64,000 bases of DNA. It comes from Dolomedes plantarius. Lineage: Eukaryota > Arthropoda > Arachnida > Araneae > Dolomedidae. Position numbers and translations under genes: made by a program. The DNA is taken from NCBI GenBank assembly GCA_907164885.2, contig OU015493.1:56797802-56861801 (forward strand). Reading direction: 5' to 3'. A model generated the notes under the pieces. It did not search any database and had not been told where the DNA came from. It saw only the letters and a list, made by a program, of their open reading frames with translations. This document shows positions 33,798-45,502 of the stretch, one piece after another. Position 1 is the first letter of the stretch; each line of letters opens with the position of its first letter.

Positions 33798-34420
33798 TCT
33801 ATATAGTATATAAAACAGTTCCGTAACTGACTCACTGACTGATATACACCGCACAGACCAAACTGCTGGACCTAAAGGGCTGAAATTTTGCATGGCGATT
33901 CTTCTTATGTGTAGGGGTGCATTAAGAAAGATTTTTGAAAAATTCTTCTTAGATTTTTTAAAATTAATTTTTTAAGCTGTTTTAATAACTTTTTTGAAAT
34001 TTGGATTTAAAATAATAATTTGAGGGTTATAAAATTTATATCACGAGAAAGATCATAAAAATTTCTTTAAAATGAAATCTTTTTCGAATCTTTACCTCCA
34101 TTTTCTGATTATTGGTGAATTTTTAAAGATTTATTTTTAGAATTTAATTTATTAAATGTTGATCACGTGATTTCTTTTTCTGGTACTTTGTAAATTTATC
34201 GTCACGTGATAACAACGAAATAGACAAAAAAATATTTTTTTTCTTTGTAATGCAGCAAACGGTTGGACATCCAAAAAAATATTAAAATACAGTAAAAGAT
34301 ATGTTCCTCAAACTGTACTATATTAACTGTACTATATTCTTTAGTATGTCCTATTAGATTTAAGTTGAATATTTTCATCTACACTATTTTGTCTTTAAAA
34401 ATATCGCTTACGATATTTTT

Positions 34421-34481
<61 letters not shown>

Positions 34482-34615
34482 TACATAAATTGTATACATT
34501 GATCGTCGTATTTATTATAAATATATATGTTTATTTATTTTGGCATTAATTACATACAATGGCCATAGTATTTAATTTGAATGTACTCCGTAGCTAAGTG
34601 CGGGTTTTCAGCTAG
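33798..34615 (+). mobile_element. Helitron-like non-autonomous element, copy 2
   Basis: Begins TCTATATAGTATATAAAACA after an A and ends TTTTCAGCTAG before a T. The terminal hairpin is partly decayed (CCGTAGCTAAGTGCGG). Shared with copy 1: AACAGTTCCGTAACTGACT, the GGGCTGAAATTTTGCATGG region, and the ATCACGAGAAAGATCAT region. It contains a (TA)n array at 34424-34477. It starts one base after the hAT terminus. Confidence 0.6.
34424..34477. repeat. (TA)n microsatellite
   Basis: TA array inside Helitron-like copy 2, at a place where copy 1 has only AT-rich DNA. Confidence 0.95.
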
Positions 34616-34988
34616 TATGATTATAAAAGTATCTCATTTACCACATTAACTGAGCTGATGGAAATTTGTGCTCCGTTAAGCTATTTCGAAATTTACTTTT
34701 CACTGCATTAACAAATGGAGAATTAAATGTGATGATAAAGTTAACTGATGTCCCCGCGATCAGAGGTACAAAATGCTTATATAAGTAGCAAAACTGGAAC
34801 TATACGGATGGAATGTGAGCTTAAATTCATATATTTACACTTTCATGTCATATTTATATCAATATGAATGTATGCTTTAGAAGCACAGCCAGGTTTTAGA
34901 TACATAAAAACAGTTTCGGGGAAGATTAAACTCCCCTCTCTCCTTATCCTCCACAGTATACTCCCCCCCCCACACACACGCACACCAC

Positions 34989-34996
<8 letters not shown>

Positions 34997-35050
<54 letters not shown>
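34997..35050. repeat. (AC)n-(AT)n microsatellite
   Basis: AC run then AT run, 45 bp left of the Tigger element at 35095. Confidence 0.95.
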
Positions 35051-35124
35051 TTATTTATTTGTTTATTTATTTGTATAGAAAATAGTATTATATACAGTCG
35101 AACTCCGTTATAATGAACTTCAAG

Positions 35125-36001
35125 TAGGGATGCGACACCGATGTCGATGTTTTCAAAACATCGATGTTTTGGTAAAGACATCGATGTTTTAAACATCGAT
35201 TTATTGAAGCCGATGTTTTTTTAACATCGATGTTTTGTGCTCGATGTTTTACGTTGTCTCGATGTTTTTTTAATGAAAAAATACCATAATTAAAAAAAAT
35301 TACCACGTAGCATAATTTTCACACTCAGTAAATGTAAGTCTGAATTCTGAAAAGGACGAATACAAAAGGGGGAACGATTCCTTAGCAAACAGACAAATGG
35401 CAATCAACAACCAATGAACCAATCAGAGTGTTTGGAATGTTCCTGACAATCCAGAACCTTCCATGGGGTTTTATTTTACAAATAGTATGTACACGAGAGC
35501 GGCCATTTAAGTTTTTGTTTTGTTCTGGTTTTATATAAGTTGACGTTAATATTATTAGTAAGATGCCTCCCAAAAGTATCGCTTGGAAATATTTTTGCAA
35601 AACCTCTGACAAATTGGCGAAATGCAATATTTGCCTTAAGTCCATCAAAACTTCTGGCAATACCACGAATTTATCTGGACATTTGAGGGCAAAACATGGC
35701 GATATTTACAACGACAATTTTGAGTCATCAATGTAGCCCAAGGCAAAAGCAACCGAGTTTTTGTCATTTGTGTCAGCCCAATCAGAGAGTAAAATTAAAT
35801 CCCCCCTCCCCCCCCCACGACTAACCGAAGTAACATTAATGTTAGAGGTTACTAAACCAGTTTTAAAAAATGGATGTTCTAAAACATCGATGTTTGAAAA
35901 CATCGATGGTTTTTGGGTGATGTTTTATTAGCATCGATGTTTTAATATTGATTATGGATGTTTCAAAACATCGATGTTTTGTTATCGATGTCGCATCCCT
36001 A
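35125..36001 (+). mobile_element. hAT element with BED-finger remnant, nested in Tigger
   Basis: Ends TAGGGATGCGACACCGATG and the complement of CATCGATGTCGCATCCCTA form the inverted repeat. The target duplication ACTTCAAG lies at 35117-35124 and 36002-36009. Subterminal regions are packed with CATCGATGTTTT and AAAACATCGATG words in both directions, likely transposase-binding repeats. It inserted after the Tigger. Confidence 0.93.
35563..35736 (+). pseudogene. BED zinc-finger N-terminus of a hAT transposase
   Basis: 57 codons from ATG 35563 to TAG 35734-35736. The fold signature is W-YF at the start, then CNICLKSIKTSGNTTNLSGH, then a His five residues on (C-x2-C ... H-x4-H), a BED finger. After the TAG the same frame continues about 35 more codons (AKATEFLSFV), so the stop may be a point mutation. 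No catalytic hAT domain remains before the right terminus. It could at most make a DNA-binding fragment. Confidence 0.8.
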
Positions 36002-36261
36002 ACTTCAAGGGGCCAAAGGCTTTGTTCGCTATATCCGATGGTTCGCTATATCCGAACCATTAAGAAAAATGCTAGAGTTCACAAAATGTATAACTCATTA
36101 GTTGCTATGTGTATTCAATAATGATGTATTAAAAACTGATAAAATCTATTAAAAATGATCATTAATAAATTAAATTCACTAAAATCGATCACGTTAAATT
36201 GACACAATTCTAATTAAATTTACTAAAAGTGAAGACAAATGGAAATAAATTCATTGTACCT

Positions 36262-36720
36262 TTAATTGTTGCTCACTGTTTTGATACAGAAATAATCGGT
36301 AATCTTCTGCTGACGTGATGCCGATTTCAAAAACATTGTATGAATTTCCTTGTTCAATACATCAAATGACTCCAACACTTTTTCTTCCACTGTTTGTGTA
36401 GACAAAAACTTATTAATTACACTCATCGCTGCTGTAGCATCTGAGATTGTGGGGATTTCGTCATTCATGTGCTCCTCTTCAGCAGCATCAGATGCAGAAT
36501 CTTCGATTTCAGAATGATTCATTTTAATTTATTCCACAATATCTTCATCAGTTGGATTTTCCCATGTAATGACTTCATCATCACAGGTTTCGAACAATTG
36601 CATGTCACAATCTGAGAATGATGAAATTTTGTGCTTTTCTATCCACATCGCGATAGATAAATCTTCATCTTCTTCAATATTCTTTGCTTCTTCAACATTC
36701 GTTGTATCTTCAACATTCTT
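36262..36720 (-). pseudogene. C-terminal part of a pogo/Tigger transposase
   Basis: The minus-strand frame from about 36720 to the stop at 36262 is acidic, as Tigger C-termini are (VEEAKNIEEDEDL, ETCDDEVITWENPTDEDIV). One in-frame stop lies near 36525, just upstream of MNHSEIEDSASDAAEEEH. Close to the end is QQKITDYF, matching the PCNA-interacting (PIP) box pattern Q-x-x-I-x-x-F/Y-F. The DDE catalytic and CENP-B-type DNA-binding parts are missing. Pogo transposase is known to carry a PCNA-binding motif at its C-terminus, which supports the assignment. Confidence 0.75.
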
Positions 36721-36921
36721 AAAAAGTTTTAAAATTTAAAAGAAATTCTGTAGTCGACTGAAAAAAGGTTCGTTACAGCCGATTCTTAAGATTTTGGAGG
36801 TTCGCCATAAAAGGATAAATTAGCGTTAAATACAATAGGAAAACGGCGGGACCAGCATTTTCGTTTGTTATATCCGGGAGTTCGTTATATACCGGGTTCG
36901 CTATAACGGGGTTCGACTGTA

Positions 36922-38190
36922 CAGAGTTGCTTTTCCGTACTAACATATGTATTACAAGATAATCTATCAACTCCAGTTTATCTAACAGAGTCATTTATTT
37001 AAAAATAGTTCAGGTAAGTGAATCTCTTTTCGACGCTTTAGACGTATAATGTATATCTCGCTTACACATTTTTAATTAGATTAACAGAAGGTTTTTTTTC
37101 TCCCGCGTGTAAGCGAATGGAACTGTATTAGAAATGAAATTATCAATATAAAAAAAAAGAAAAAAAATTACATTAAAATATTTTAAATCAAAATTCACAA
37201 TCATATCAGAATTTCTAAAAAATATGCCTAAGACTATTAGCTTACTTCCAAAATTTTTTAATTTTATTTATCAACTACATCTATGCAGTCTTAAGGCCAT
37301 AATTTTGTGGCGTTTGAGTGCAAAAGAATATGTGACACACAACAGTTTTCTTTGATTTGACATTTCACGCCGCATTGGCTGGAGAGCAACAAAATGTCAG
37401 ATGCGAAGTCGACCTTTCCCTTTGGTACCCTATTCTCTCCCAGAATTTTAATTAGCATTCATTTTGTGCGGTCTCCCGTCTTTCACAAAGGACGAAGAAT
37501 GATGTTTTATGAAAATAAATGGCACCATTTAGCACGCTCTTCGCCTTTTCCCCCCATTGTGGTCGGAAGAAATAAAAAAAATTCTTGAGTGACAAATCCG
37601 CTGCGAAGTCTCTCGCCCCAGAATGGAATCAAATGAGTGAGACACATCGGAGACGTCTGATTACCGGTGGGTCGACTTCTGCGGGCACACCAAACGCCAT
37701 AATAGGTCGAACTGGGAGTTCTTTTCTTTTGCCAAAAGTTCACTCCTGGTTATGGGTTTTTACTGGCACTTCTTTCTCGGAATAAATGTAGAAGGTCTTC
37801 GTGTGACTTTCTTATGAATGAGTTTCCCATGCTTTTTGTGCGGATATTTGCCAATAATGTCAACAAATAAAGCCACCGAAATCAATTCTCAGAACGAGAA
37901 TATTTTTGGAGAGATGTCGTAACATATAGCCGTTAATAGCAGTGGAGAAATTCTTAGATATTTCTTTTATTTAACACAATCTTTGATAATGACACTCAAA
38001 TAATGTTTAATACTTAAATGTAGCAGAAAATATGGCCTTTCGAAATCTTTTAAGCAATGCATATAATTCTAAATCATTTTATTTGAAATTTTAATTGTAA
38101 TTGAGTAATATTAATAAGGCAGTTGCGCGCAGTATGTCACTTATGAACTCGGGCATAATGGAACTCGTACAGAAACGTATACCAGAGCCC

Positions 38191-38191
<1 letters not shown>
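36922..38191. other. unassigned sequence
   Basis: No gene recognised. A 64-codon ATG-started frame at 37394-37588 in a less AT-rich patch has no recognisable domain. Confidence 0.4.

Positions 38192-38240
<49 letters not shown>
38192..38240. repeat. (TA)n microsatellite
   Basis: 49 bp of TA; no transposon end abuts it. Confidence 0.95.
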
Positions 38241-38429
38241 TATAAAGCCTTGTATAAAGGAAATTTGTGTGGCGTTCTTTTCTCGTTAAACTATCTTTAA
38301 AATTTTAAGAATAAAAATTCTGAAAATATTTTCTTCAAAACAAAAATAACCCTAAAATATTTTTTTAACTCTATAAATCTATTAAAAATTTTATAAGAAC
38401 AACTTTTATACAACCTTAAGACCCACTGT

Positions 38430-38679
38430 GGGACGCCCGGTGGCGTAGTGGTTAAAAGCTTCATGCTGCCACACCACAGGTCCAGGCTTCGATCCTGCGA
38501 CTGGGTAAGGTCAACTCAGCCTTTCATCCCTTGAGTGAGTTGATAAAACGAGGATCAAGCATGCTTGGGAACTAACTCTGGGGTCCCGCGTCAGGTTGAC
38601 CACCTGACCGAGACATATACTGTATGGTAGCCCGAGCCCATAATGGCCTCTATTTAAAGTCACATGAGGTAAAAAAAAT
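38430..38679 (+). mobile_element. tRNA-derived SINE, family C
   Basis: Head with box A-like TGGCGTAGTGGTTAAAAGC, box B-like GGCTTCGATCCTG, a 190-bp body, and tail GGTAAAAAAAATAAAT. The body is unlike families A, B and D. No clear target duplication. Confidence 0.75.
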
Positions 38680-38683
38680 AAAT

Positions 38684-39819
38684 CATTACTATTGAAAGGG
38701 GAGGGAAGAAAAAGGAATAAAATTTTATTTCCCGGAGATCTTTAATTTTTTTGAAAGTATACTAAGCTAGCCACTTTTTGTAAAACCAGCCTCATCTTTC
38801 CAATGCTAAGCCTCCAAGTTCGATAATTCTTGATACAAATTTATACTTCCAGCTATTGTACCTTCAAAACACCAAATATTGTCAGTTTCTTAGGAACTTT
38901 TTAGTCAAATAAATCATCGTTTGAATAAGATTAAAAAGTTAAGGAAATTAAGAAAAAAAATTTTGATACATATGTAAATCCACTTTAACTTTAAAAAGAA
39001 GCTTCTTGCAAAGACCACCTTTATAAGTTATAGAAATCGCATGACACGAAATGCTAGTTTAGGAACATACTCTATTTCGAATTGTTGAAAGAGGATGTCA
39101 TTCGAATTCCTCTTGGTTATAGCCCATGCTATGAAGCCATTCGTCTTCAAAATATTCAATATCTACAGAGGATTTTTAAGGGATCCAAAACCGGACAAGA
39201 AAACATCGGAGAGGTGTGGGATTTTCTGGACTTAGGACAGTCTAGAACATTTTTATTTAACCATTGAAAAACCCAACAGTTTTAATGCGGCACTTCTCAA
39301 TCTTGACAAAACCGTCTGCGATTTTCGATCACAGGAGATGTCGAAGGCAAAGCCTGGGCGATTTCCCTCATACCAGTTATGAAAATCGGGACTGATTCTC
39401 TATGTAATACTACAGCATATCTTGTTGAAATTGTCCTGGAATATTAGCTGGGGGTTAGAGGGTGCAAAGAACCCTTCTTAGCTAGCCTGTTCGATAAGTC
39501 ATCCCCCCTATTTTCAGTTCGAGATGGAATCCTCTGAAATTGTATATCAATATATGTCGACATGAAAGAGAATATTCTCATCTGTCTTGAATGCAGTACC
39601 CGAAAATGCAATAAAATTGTAAACCTAACTGAAAACTACAAACAGATCAAAGATGAAACACCTGTTTCTTGTGTCTGTGAATAGTGCGAGGCACTATCGA
39701 CAGAAGAGCTGGTGCCATTGCCTCAAGAGAGGTTGGACTTCCATACGTTGGTCCGCGAATTTTGAACCGAGTCAAGTGACGGGACCCGATCACTTAACCC
39801 CGCACCTCCAGAGATATTT
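38684..39819. other. unassigned sequence
   Basis: No gene or element recognised. Confidence 0.4.
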
Positions 39820-39869
39820 ATATAGAGGTGTTTCATTTCTCCAGAGGTAGAGATGAAACACCTCTATAT
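39820..39869. repeat. perfect 17-bp inverted repeat (hairpin)
   Basis: ATATAGAGGTGTTTCAT (39820-39836) and its exact complement (39853-39869) with a 16-base loop. A further partial copy, AGATGAAACACCTG, lies at 39652. Confidence 0.9.
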
Positions 39870-40172
39870 CGTATTAGGGGTCTGATGGAACCTCAGAATT
39901 ATTCTAGCAAAAATAATTATTTCTCTACATAATTTACAGGAAATTTCTGGAGTTATGTAGAGAACTTACAGGAAATTTCTGGAAAACGCGTAACAGGTGC
40001 ACTCGCTTCTCAATACAAATTAAAAGGGTAATTTATAGTTAGAGACAATCCCACCTAGTGCTCCTCGGCCTTAACGAAGAACTGTTAATTAGTTCGAAAC
40101 TAGTTGCCGCCCTTTTTATTTTCTGTAGTGGATGTTGAGAATATGTGTGCTGTTGTTATAGATTTACTAAAA

Positions 40173-40260
40173 CAGTGTTTCCCAACCTTTTCCGAAGCGC
40201 GACCCCCATCAATGGTGTCTATGCATCTTGGGACCCCCACATTCCTCATGCCTATTTTAA
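40173..40260 (+). mobile_element. left end of a hAT element, partner not found
   Basis: CAGTGTTTCCCAACCTTTTC followed by CGCGACCCCCATC is a common hAT terminus. I found neither an inverted partner nor an 8-bp duplication downstream, so it is truncated or too decayed. Confidence 0.4.
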
Positions 40261-42458
40261 TTAAAAAGGTCTTGCGTATATGTTCATTGGTAGATTTTGC
40301 AAATAAATGTCAAGATGACGCTATTTTTGCATGACGAAGTATCTGCATGTCCCGAAAATTAGGCCCAAAGACTTATTTTAGAATTTGATTAATTAATTAA
40401 GGAAAACTTTATTCTTATACAAAATTTGACTTTTATACAACTGATGGGACACTTGGATCAAAAATGACTAGGATCATTTAAAATTTTAAGGAGGCACGTC
40501 GTCATACAATTGTTTCTCATTTTAATAAATTGATATTCATGTCAAATTTACCTCCAAAAATATTTAAACCAATAGTTAGATATTTCTTAAAACACTATTT
40601 ACATAAACGAAAAAATAATAAGCATTTTGACATGATTTAATTTAATTTCCTTTCATTTAAATTAACTTAATTATTCGTAATCTCTTCGTCCATGAATAGG
40701 GCGAATAATTTTATCTTTAAATCCAACAGAAATAAGTCATTTCAGATAAACCTCTGTTTCTGGACGAATCAAAAGCCATACAAACGTCAGCATAAAAATT
40801 TTATGCAAAAGATTTTTCTCTTTCAGGTTTTATTATATTCGGCGAAGCAAACACAGAGCGATTTCACGCATTACTCTTTTAGAAACCCATTCTGAGCCGC
40901 AGCCTTTTTCACTTTATTGTATTCCTTCCGAATCGCAGGACTTCTCGAACTTTTAATTCCCGCGGCTCAATTAGGATTCAAGGCTCGTTGTGAAATTAAT
41001 GTCCACATTCCATTAGAGCTTTACAAACGGCACACAAAAAAAGGTTTCATTGGATGAATGCGAATATAATCTACTAATTCATCAAAACATAATACATGTT
41101 CAGTTTGACACTTGTGCAACTCTTATACCTTAAATACATGACGAAGATACAAAGCGACTTGCACGATAGTCTCATTCTGAATTCAGAGCCGAGTCCGGAC
41201 CAAATGAGCTTAGAGTCCACGCAGCCTTAATCAGGAACTATTTTTTTGTGCGACTCGGCCTTTTATTCTCTACGCGGTTGAAGTGCGTGAAGTGGCAGTT
41301 ATTCGACAGTGATTAAACGTGAATTTCATTAGAGGAATTCCAAAACCGGCGATCGTGTTAAAGGTGCTGTGTTTTTACAGTTTTTGTTTCTCCACACACT
41401 TTTTTCCCCCCTTTCTTTTCGTTTTCGGAATACGAGGACATTTTATTCTTGTCAAGAATGGGCAAGAACATATCTCCCCCTGTTTCTGTTATTTCGAAAC
41501 GAAATGGCGTAACGAAATATTTCTTCTATTCTTTTGTGACATTTCGGAGTAAAAGTATACAAAAGTTTCTGTCACAGTTGCGGACAAATAAAAGACGTGA
41601 ATTCTTTAGAAATGTAATAATCTTATTAGTTAAAAATGTGTGCGAGGTACTGTTTCGATATTCCATATCAGTGGAAGAAAAGCTTCAATAATTTTGATTT
41701 TTTCCGTCTGTTTTCCCGACAGCTGTACAAATTGAGGCTTAGGGAATATTTTAATATGTCTAGACGATATTTTTTTCTACGAATATCAACTGAATATTTT
41801 TTTTCAAGAAAATATTAGTAACTCCCGTGTGACAAATGTACAAAAACATATCTCCATCGCATCCTGTGTTCATGGCTACTTGGAAAGAGAAGTTATACAC
41901 AGGGTCGCGCATCGGATGCTTGTCATTTTCGAAAATGGGGTCAGTACCTCTATTTAATTATAAACTTTTAAAAAGTGATTGTCGTCCTCATCTTGATCTT
42001 TCTTTGATCGACGTTAACGGGGGCAGATTTAGCACCACTCGAGTGAGTGTATATTTTATTCACACGATTCACAAACAAACACGATACTCAACTTATTCAC
42101 AAAACGTATGTACAATATTTACATTCACTAATCTCTACCTCGGTCATCTGACTCTGACTGAGAGCAAGCAAAAACCCACTCTCTAAAATCCCAACGCAGA
42201 CTGACCACCGTGGGTTTTCCCCTCATAGGACCCCCAAGGAGTCGTCCCCTTCTGCCGTAAAGAGAAGCAGGCACGACAGTCACCGTCTATTTTACTTTCG
42301 TATAACTTTAATGCTATACCTTTGTTTGCTGGTAAAGGGTGTCAAGTCCAAAATCGTAGTTGTGAGAAAAACGGGATTGAAAACTACAGCTGGAAGCCGA
42401 TTTCGAACAGTTGCGATTCGAATCCACCCTTAGGTAATCATCAATCGTCTGGCGATTG
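40261..42458. other. unassigned sequence with a possible LTR-like patch
   Basis: No coding gene recognised. Around 42020-42290 the minus strand has a moderately GC-rich stretch with AATAAA and ends like ...CACGACA, vaguely LTR-like, but no matching ends or duplication were found. Confidence 0.3.
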
Positions 42459-42553
42459 TTGGATTCCTTGTTTCGGAACAAGGAATCCAACCATTTGGTT
42501 CCTTGTTACGGTCTGTATCAAAATATACAGACCGTTGACTGTATATTTTGATA
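42459..42553. repeat. chain of perfect hairpins, two mutually exclusive
   Basis: Hairpin 1: TTGGATTCCTTGTT / complement (42459-42472, 42477-42490, loop TCGG). Hairpin 2: ACGGTCTGTAT / complement (42508-42518, 42525-42535). Hairpin 3: TATCAAAATATACAG / complement (42516-42530, 42539-42553). Hairpins 2 and 3 share bases, so only one can form at a time. Confidence 0.85.
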
Positions 42554-42783
42554 TTCTCTTTCTATATTCGAGTTTTGATTAACTTTGGGGGGTTGGGAAG
42601 CGAAAAGTGCAAAGCCTGCAACAATGACACTGGTGAATAAAAATATGTAGGAGTGGAATTGTACTTAGCTTTCTGTACCCTGCAGTAGTCCTTGATTTTT
42701 CAAACATGCCTGGTTTGATAACTCATTTTAGCCCATTTTGGACTGAACACCTCATGAGACTCGAGCCTGACATTCTTAATTAG

Positions 42784-42963
42784 GTTTGGTTTGGTTTGGA
42801 GCGCTACGGTCCACTTTATGTTACACGAGGGCAATTTGGACCGGGACCTACAGTTTAAAGCCGATTCCGAACGGCTACAAACATCCGTGCCAACAGTGGG
42901 ACTCGAACCCACAGGATTTGAACCGAATGCTAGCGCCCTAGCCATTCGGCAATCACCTGGCAC
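42784..42963 (-). mobile_element. SINE family B, full-length
   Basis: The minus strand starts GGTGATTGCCGAATGGCTAG, resembling the box A of Ser/Leu-type tRNAs, then GGGTTCGAGTCCCAC (box B), and ends in CCAAA repeats. Target duplication CTTAATTAG at 42775-42783 and 42964-42972. Confidence 0.92.
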
Positions 42964-42972
42964 CTTAATTAG

Positions 42973-44166
42973 GACTCATGTGACTAAGTCAAGTTTGATC
43001 GACAAGATCATTAATAAACTCAAAGGGGCCCACACAGGTGGCGAGATTTGAATGAGCCTTTTAAAATGACCATTGCTAAGGGAAATTGACACGACACATC
43101 ATTTAGAATAGTTAAGCAAAAGACCGTTAGCGCAGGAAGGGAGACGAGGTAAGAATCGGAGAACCTAGTTAACGCGGCCGACAAAAGACTGTGAATACTT
43201 AACCGCAGAAAAAGGGACTGCCGACAAAAGATTGAAAAGGTAACTCCCGGTAAGCGTGAAGAACATTACACGTGGTGCGGTAGGACGTGCGAGGATTTTC
43301 CAAGGAGGGGAGAGAGAAACGAGACAGCACGATGTGGAGGGCATTGGATGTATCACTGGACTGTGATGATGTATTGACGTACTGAGAGAGCCGACGTACT
43401 GAGAATCCAGAGATGGAGATATCGATTGGACTATAATGAGCCCCCTTCTCCTAATTTATGTATGATGATTCTACGGAATGAAACGACTGTATATAGTGAT
43501 AAATGAAAATATTTCATATTAAACTAGATGTAAATGTAAGTCACTTCTCCATTCATGATTAACTTTACGAGACACTTATACATCGGGTCACGACGATTCG
43601 GTTTACACACCCTTTACACAGCAAACACAGATATATTTTTGAAGAAATACATTGAATTGAAACTTTAAGAAACTTTTTATTTTTGAAGTGACGTTTACTC
43701 AGTTTTCTCTTTTCATTTCAGATTTACTTTTTGCACGCGTGAAAAAATTATATTTAAAATGAAAGTCATCTGCCGGAAGTGGGAAAGTAATCTTATTAAA
43801 GTCCTTGGACACTACCGAGACTAAAATTTGTAATTAAATACAAAACGCATGCTCGTTGTAATATTTTTGAAAAAAAAACAATAGCTGGTGGATTTGGCAT
43901 CCTTAGAGGCCTTAAGCACAACAAAATTTTGAGGCTCCCCGTACACTTCCTTCAGCCCGCAAAACTTTTGAGGCTATTCTAGTTTTCCATCTTTAAATAA
44001 ATGTCGCTCGCTTTGCTCTCGATTTTTAGGTGTGTGTATGTGAGTGGAGAGGGGAGGAATTAAAGATGAATTTTTTAAACCACTTATCCTTTGAATAAAT
44101 GTTCACCTTAAAACGTTAATAAACCATTGATTAATTAACGACCTTTTTTCACAGTTATGTTATGTC
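42973..44166. other. unassigned sequence
   Basis: About 43020-43500 is less AT-rich and could be part of an unrecognised repeat. No coding gene seen. Confidence 0.35.
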
Positions 44167-44179
44167 ATCGGGCTTATAA

Positions 44180-44357
44180 TTGGTTGGTTGAAAGCGCTAT
44201 TGTCATTGTTTTGCTACACGAGGGCTAATTAGACCGGAACTTACTGCTTAAAGCGGATTCCGAACGGCTACAAACGTCCATGCCAATAGTGGGACTCGAA
44301 CCCACAGACTCTGGTACCAAATGCCAGCTCCATAGACATTCGTCTATCGCCCGGCAT
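44180..44357 (-). mobile_element. SINE family B
   Basis: Same head and body as the copy at 42784, with a diverged 3' end. Target duplication ATCGGGCTTATAA (13 bp) at 44167-44179 and 44358-44370. Confidence 0.9.
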
Positions 44358-44520
44358 ATCGGGCTTATAAGGAGAGATAAGCAAATACAATAAAACTTTT
44401 CATTTGTTGACACCTGCGAGACAGAAAAATTTGTCCGTAAATGAGAGACATTGAATTACGGACACCCCACCCCCCGCTTCTCTTTTATAAAACATGCTAT
44501 TTTGCATGTGTGGATCTAGA

Positions 44521-45010
44521 CAGGCCCTTATTTTCCATTAGGCCCGGGCCTAGGGGCCCCTGAATGGTGGGAGCACCCCAAAATTTTTATTTTTAAAGAA
44601 AAAAAAAAGAAAAATTCCCAATTAAATTTTTTTTATTATTTTACCTTTTTTAATAGCAATTTTTTTTTATATATCCTTTCAAATTTGATTGATTGGTTCA
44701 TCATATGAATAGTTATATGTATAGTTCATCATATGTATGCTATAGTGTATATAAGGGATTAATAGGTTTTTCTGGTTGCATTGTACTGGTATTTTAATGA
44801 TGAAGTTAATATATTGTATTGCTTTTTGTTACTTGATAATGTTCTAGGGTTCTACACTTCAAATAAATTTTTGGTAAAATGGTACTTTCCCAATGATTCA
44901 TTATTATTTTTTTTCTGTGTCAATATTGGAAATTTTACGCCCACATCAGTGTTAGTGGGCCCCCATCCCGAGTTGTGCCTATAGTCAAGAATTTTCTAAA
45001 TCGGGCCCTG
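44521..45010 (-). mobile_element. hAT MITE, copy 1
   Basis: Ends CAGGCCCTTATTTTCC and the complement of AAATCGGGCCCTG. It is the inverted homologue of the element at 53250-53756 over its whole length, including TTGATTGATTGGTTCATC and GTTCTAGGGTTCTACACTTC. Flanks GATCTAGA and GCTCTAGG are a decayed 8-bp duplication at best. No ORF of note. Confidence 0.85.
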
Positions 45011-45327
45011 GCTCTAGGTGCTGCTACATTACAAAAGCCGGAGGTTTTAAAATTTCTCTCCGGTAACCATCTATTAATTCCCCATAAAGCGTATTTTATG
45101 AGAGCCAGAATCGAATATACGAAAAATATATATATATATTTTTCAAAGTGACAATCAGTTTGTTATACAAGATCGAGTAGAACAAAATCGCGCCAGCAAT
45201 AATCACATAACACTCATTGTATCTATATTGAAAAGATTCAGCAGTATTTGAAAAGGAGTAAATCCAACAGCTGTTTTTGTGGCGAGAAAACTTAGAAGTC
45301 AGTTTTTTTAAAATTTTATCGAAGAGT

Positions 45328-45502
45328 AAGGGCTTGTTCACATAGAATCTGCCAGCGTCAGCATTACTCGTATTGATATATTATAAACCAATCACAGACC
45401 GTAACAATTTTGTGGCTAATCGTTTGGAGGTTTGTAATTGGTTGAATATATTTCAATACGAGTAACGCTAAAACTGACGGACGCTAAGTGAACTGGCCCA
45501 TA
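45328..45502. mobile_element. MITE related to the one at 15721
   Basis: Imperfect inverted ends (AAGGGCTTGTTCACAT left; AAGTGAACTGGCCC right) enclose GCTAATCGTTTGGAGGTTTG, the inverse of the centre of the 15721 MITE. Diverged; target duplication unclear. Confidence 0.7.

Larger units (their letters stand above)
35095..36919 (-). mobile_element. pogo/Tigger element with nested hAT
   Basis: Ends CAGTCGAACTCCGTTATA (left) and the complement of ATAACGGGGTTCGACTG (right), flanked by TA (35093-35094, 36920-36921). The transposase C-terminus is on the minus strand at 36262-36720. The 877-bp hAT at 35125-36001 sits 30 bp inside the left end. Without it the element is about 940 bp, so the N-terminal and catalytic parts are deleted. 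Confidence 0.9.

Noticed and set aside
37394..37588. 64-codon ATG frame
   Set aside because: No recognisable motif or context; similar frames arise by chance at this base composition.
42020..42290. LTR-like patch on the minus strand with AATAAA
   Set aside because: No paired termini, target duplication or second copy in the window.
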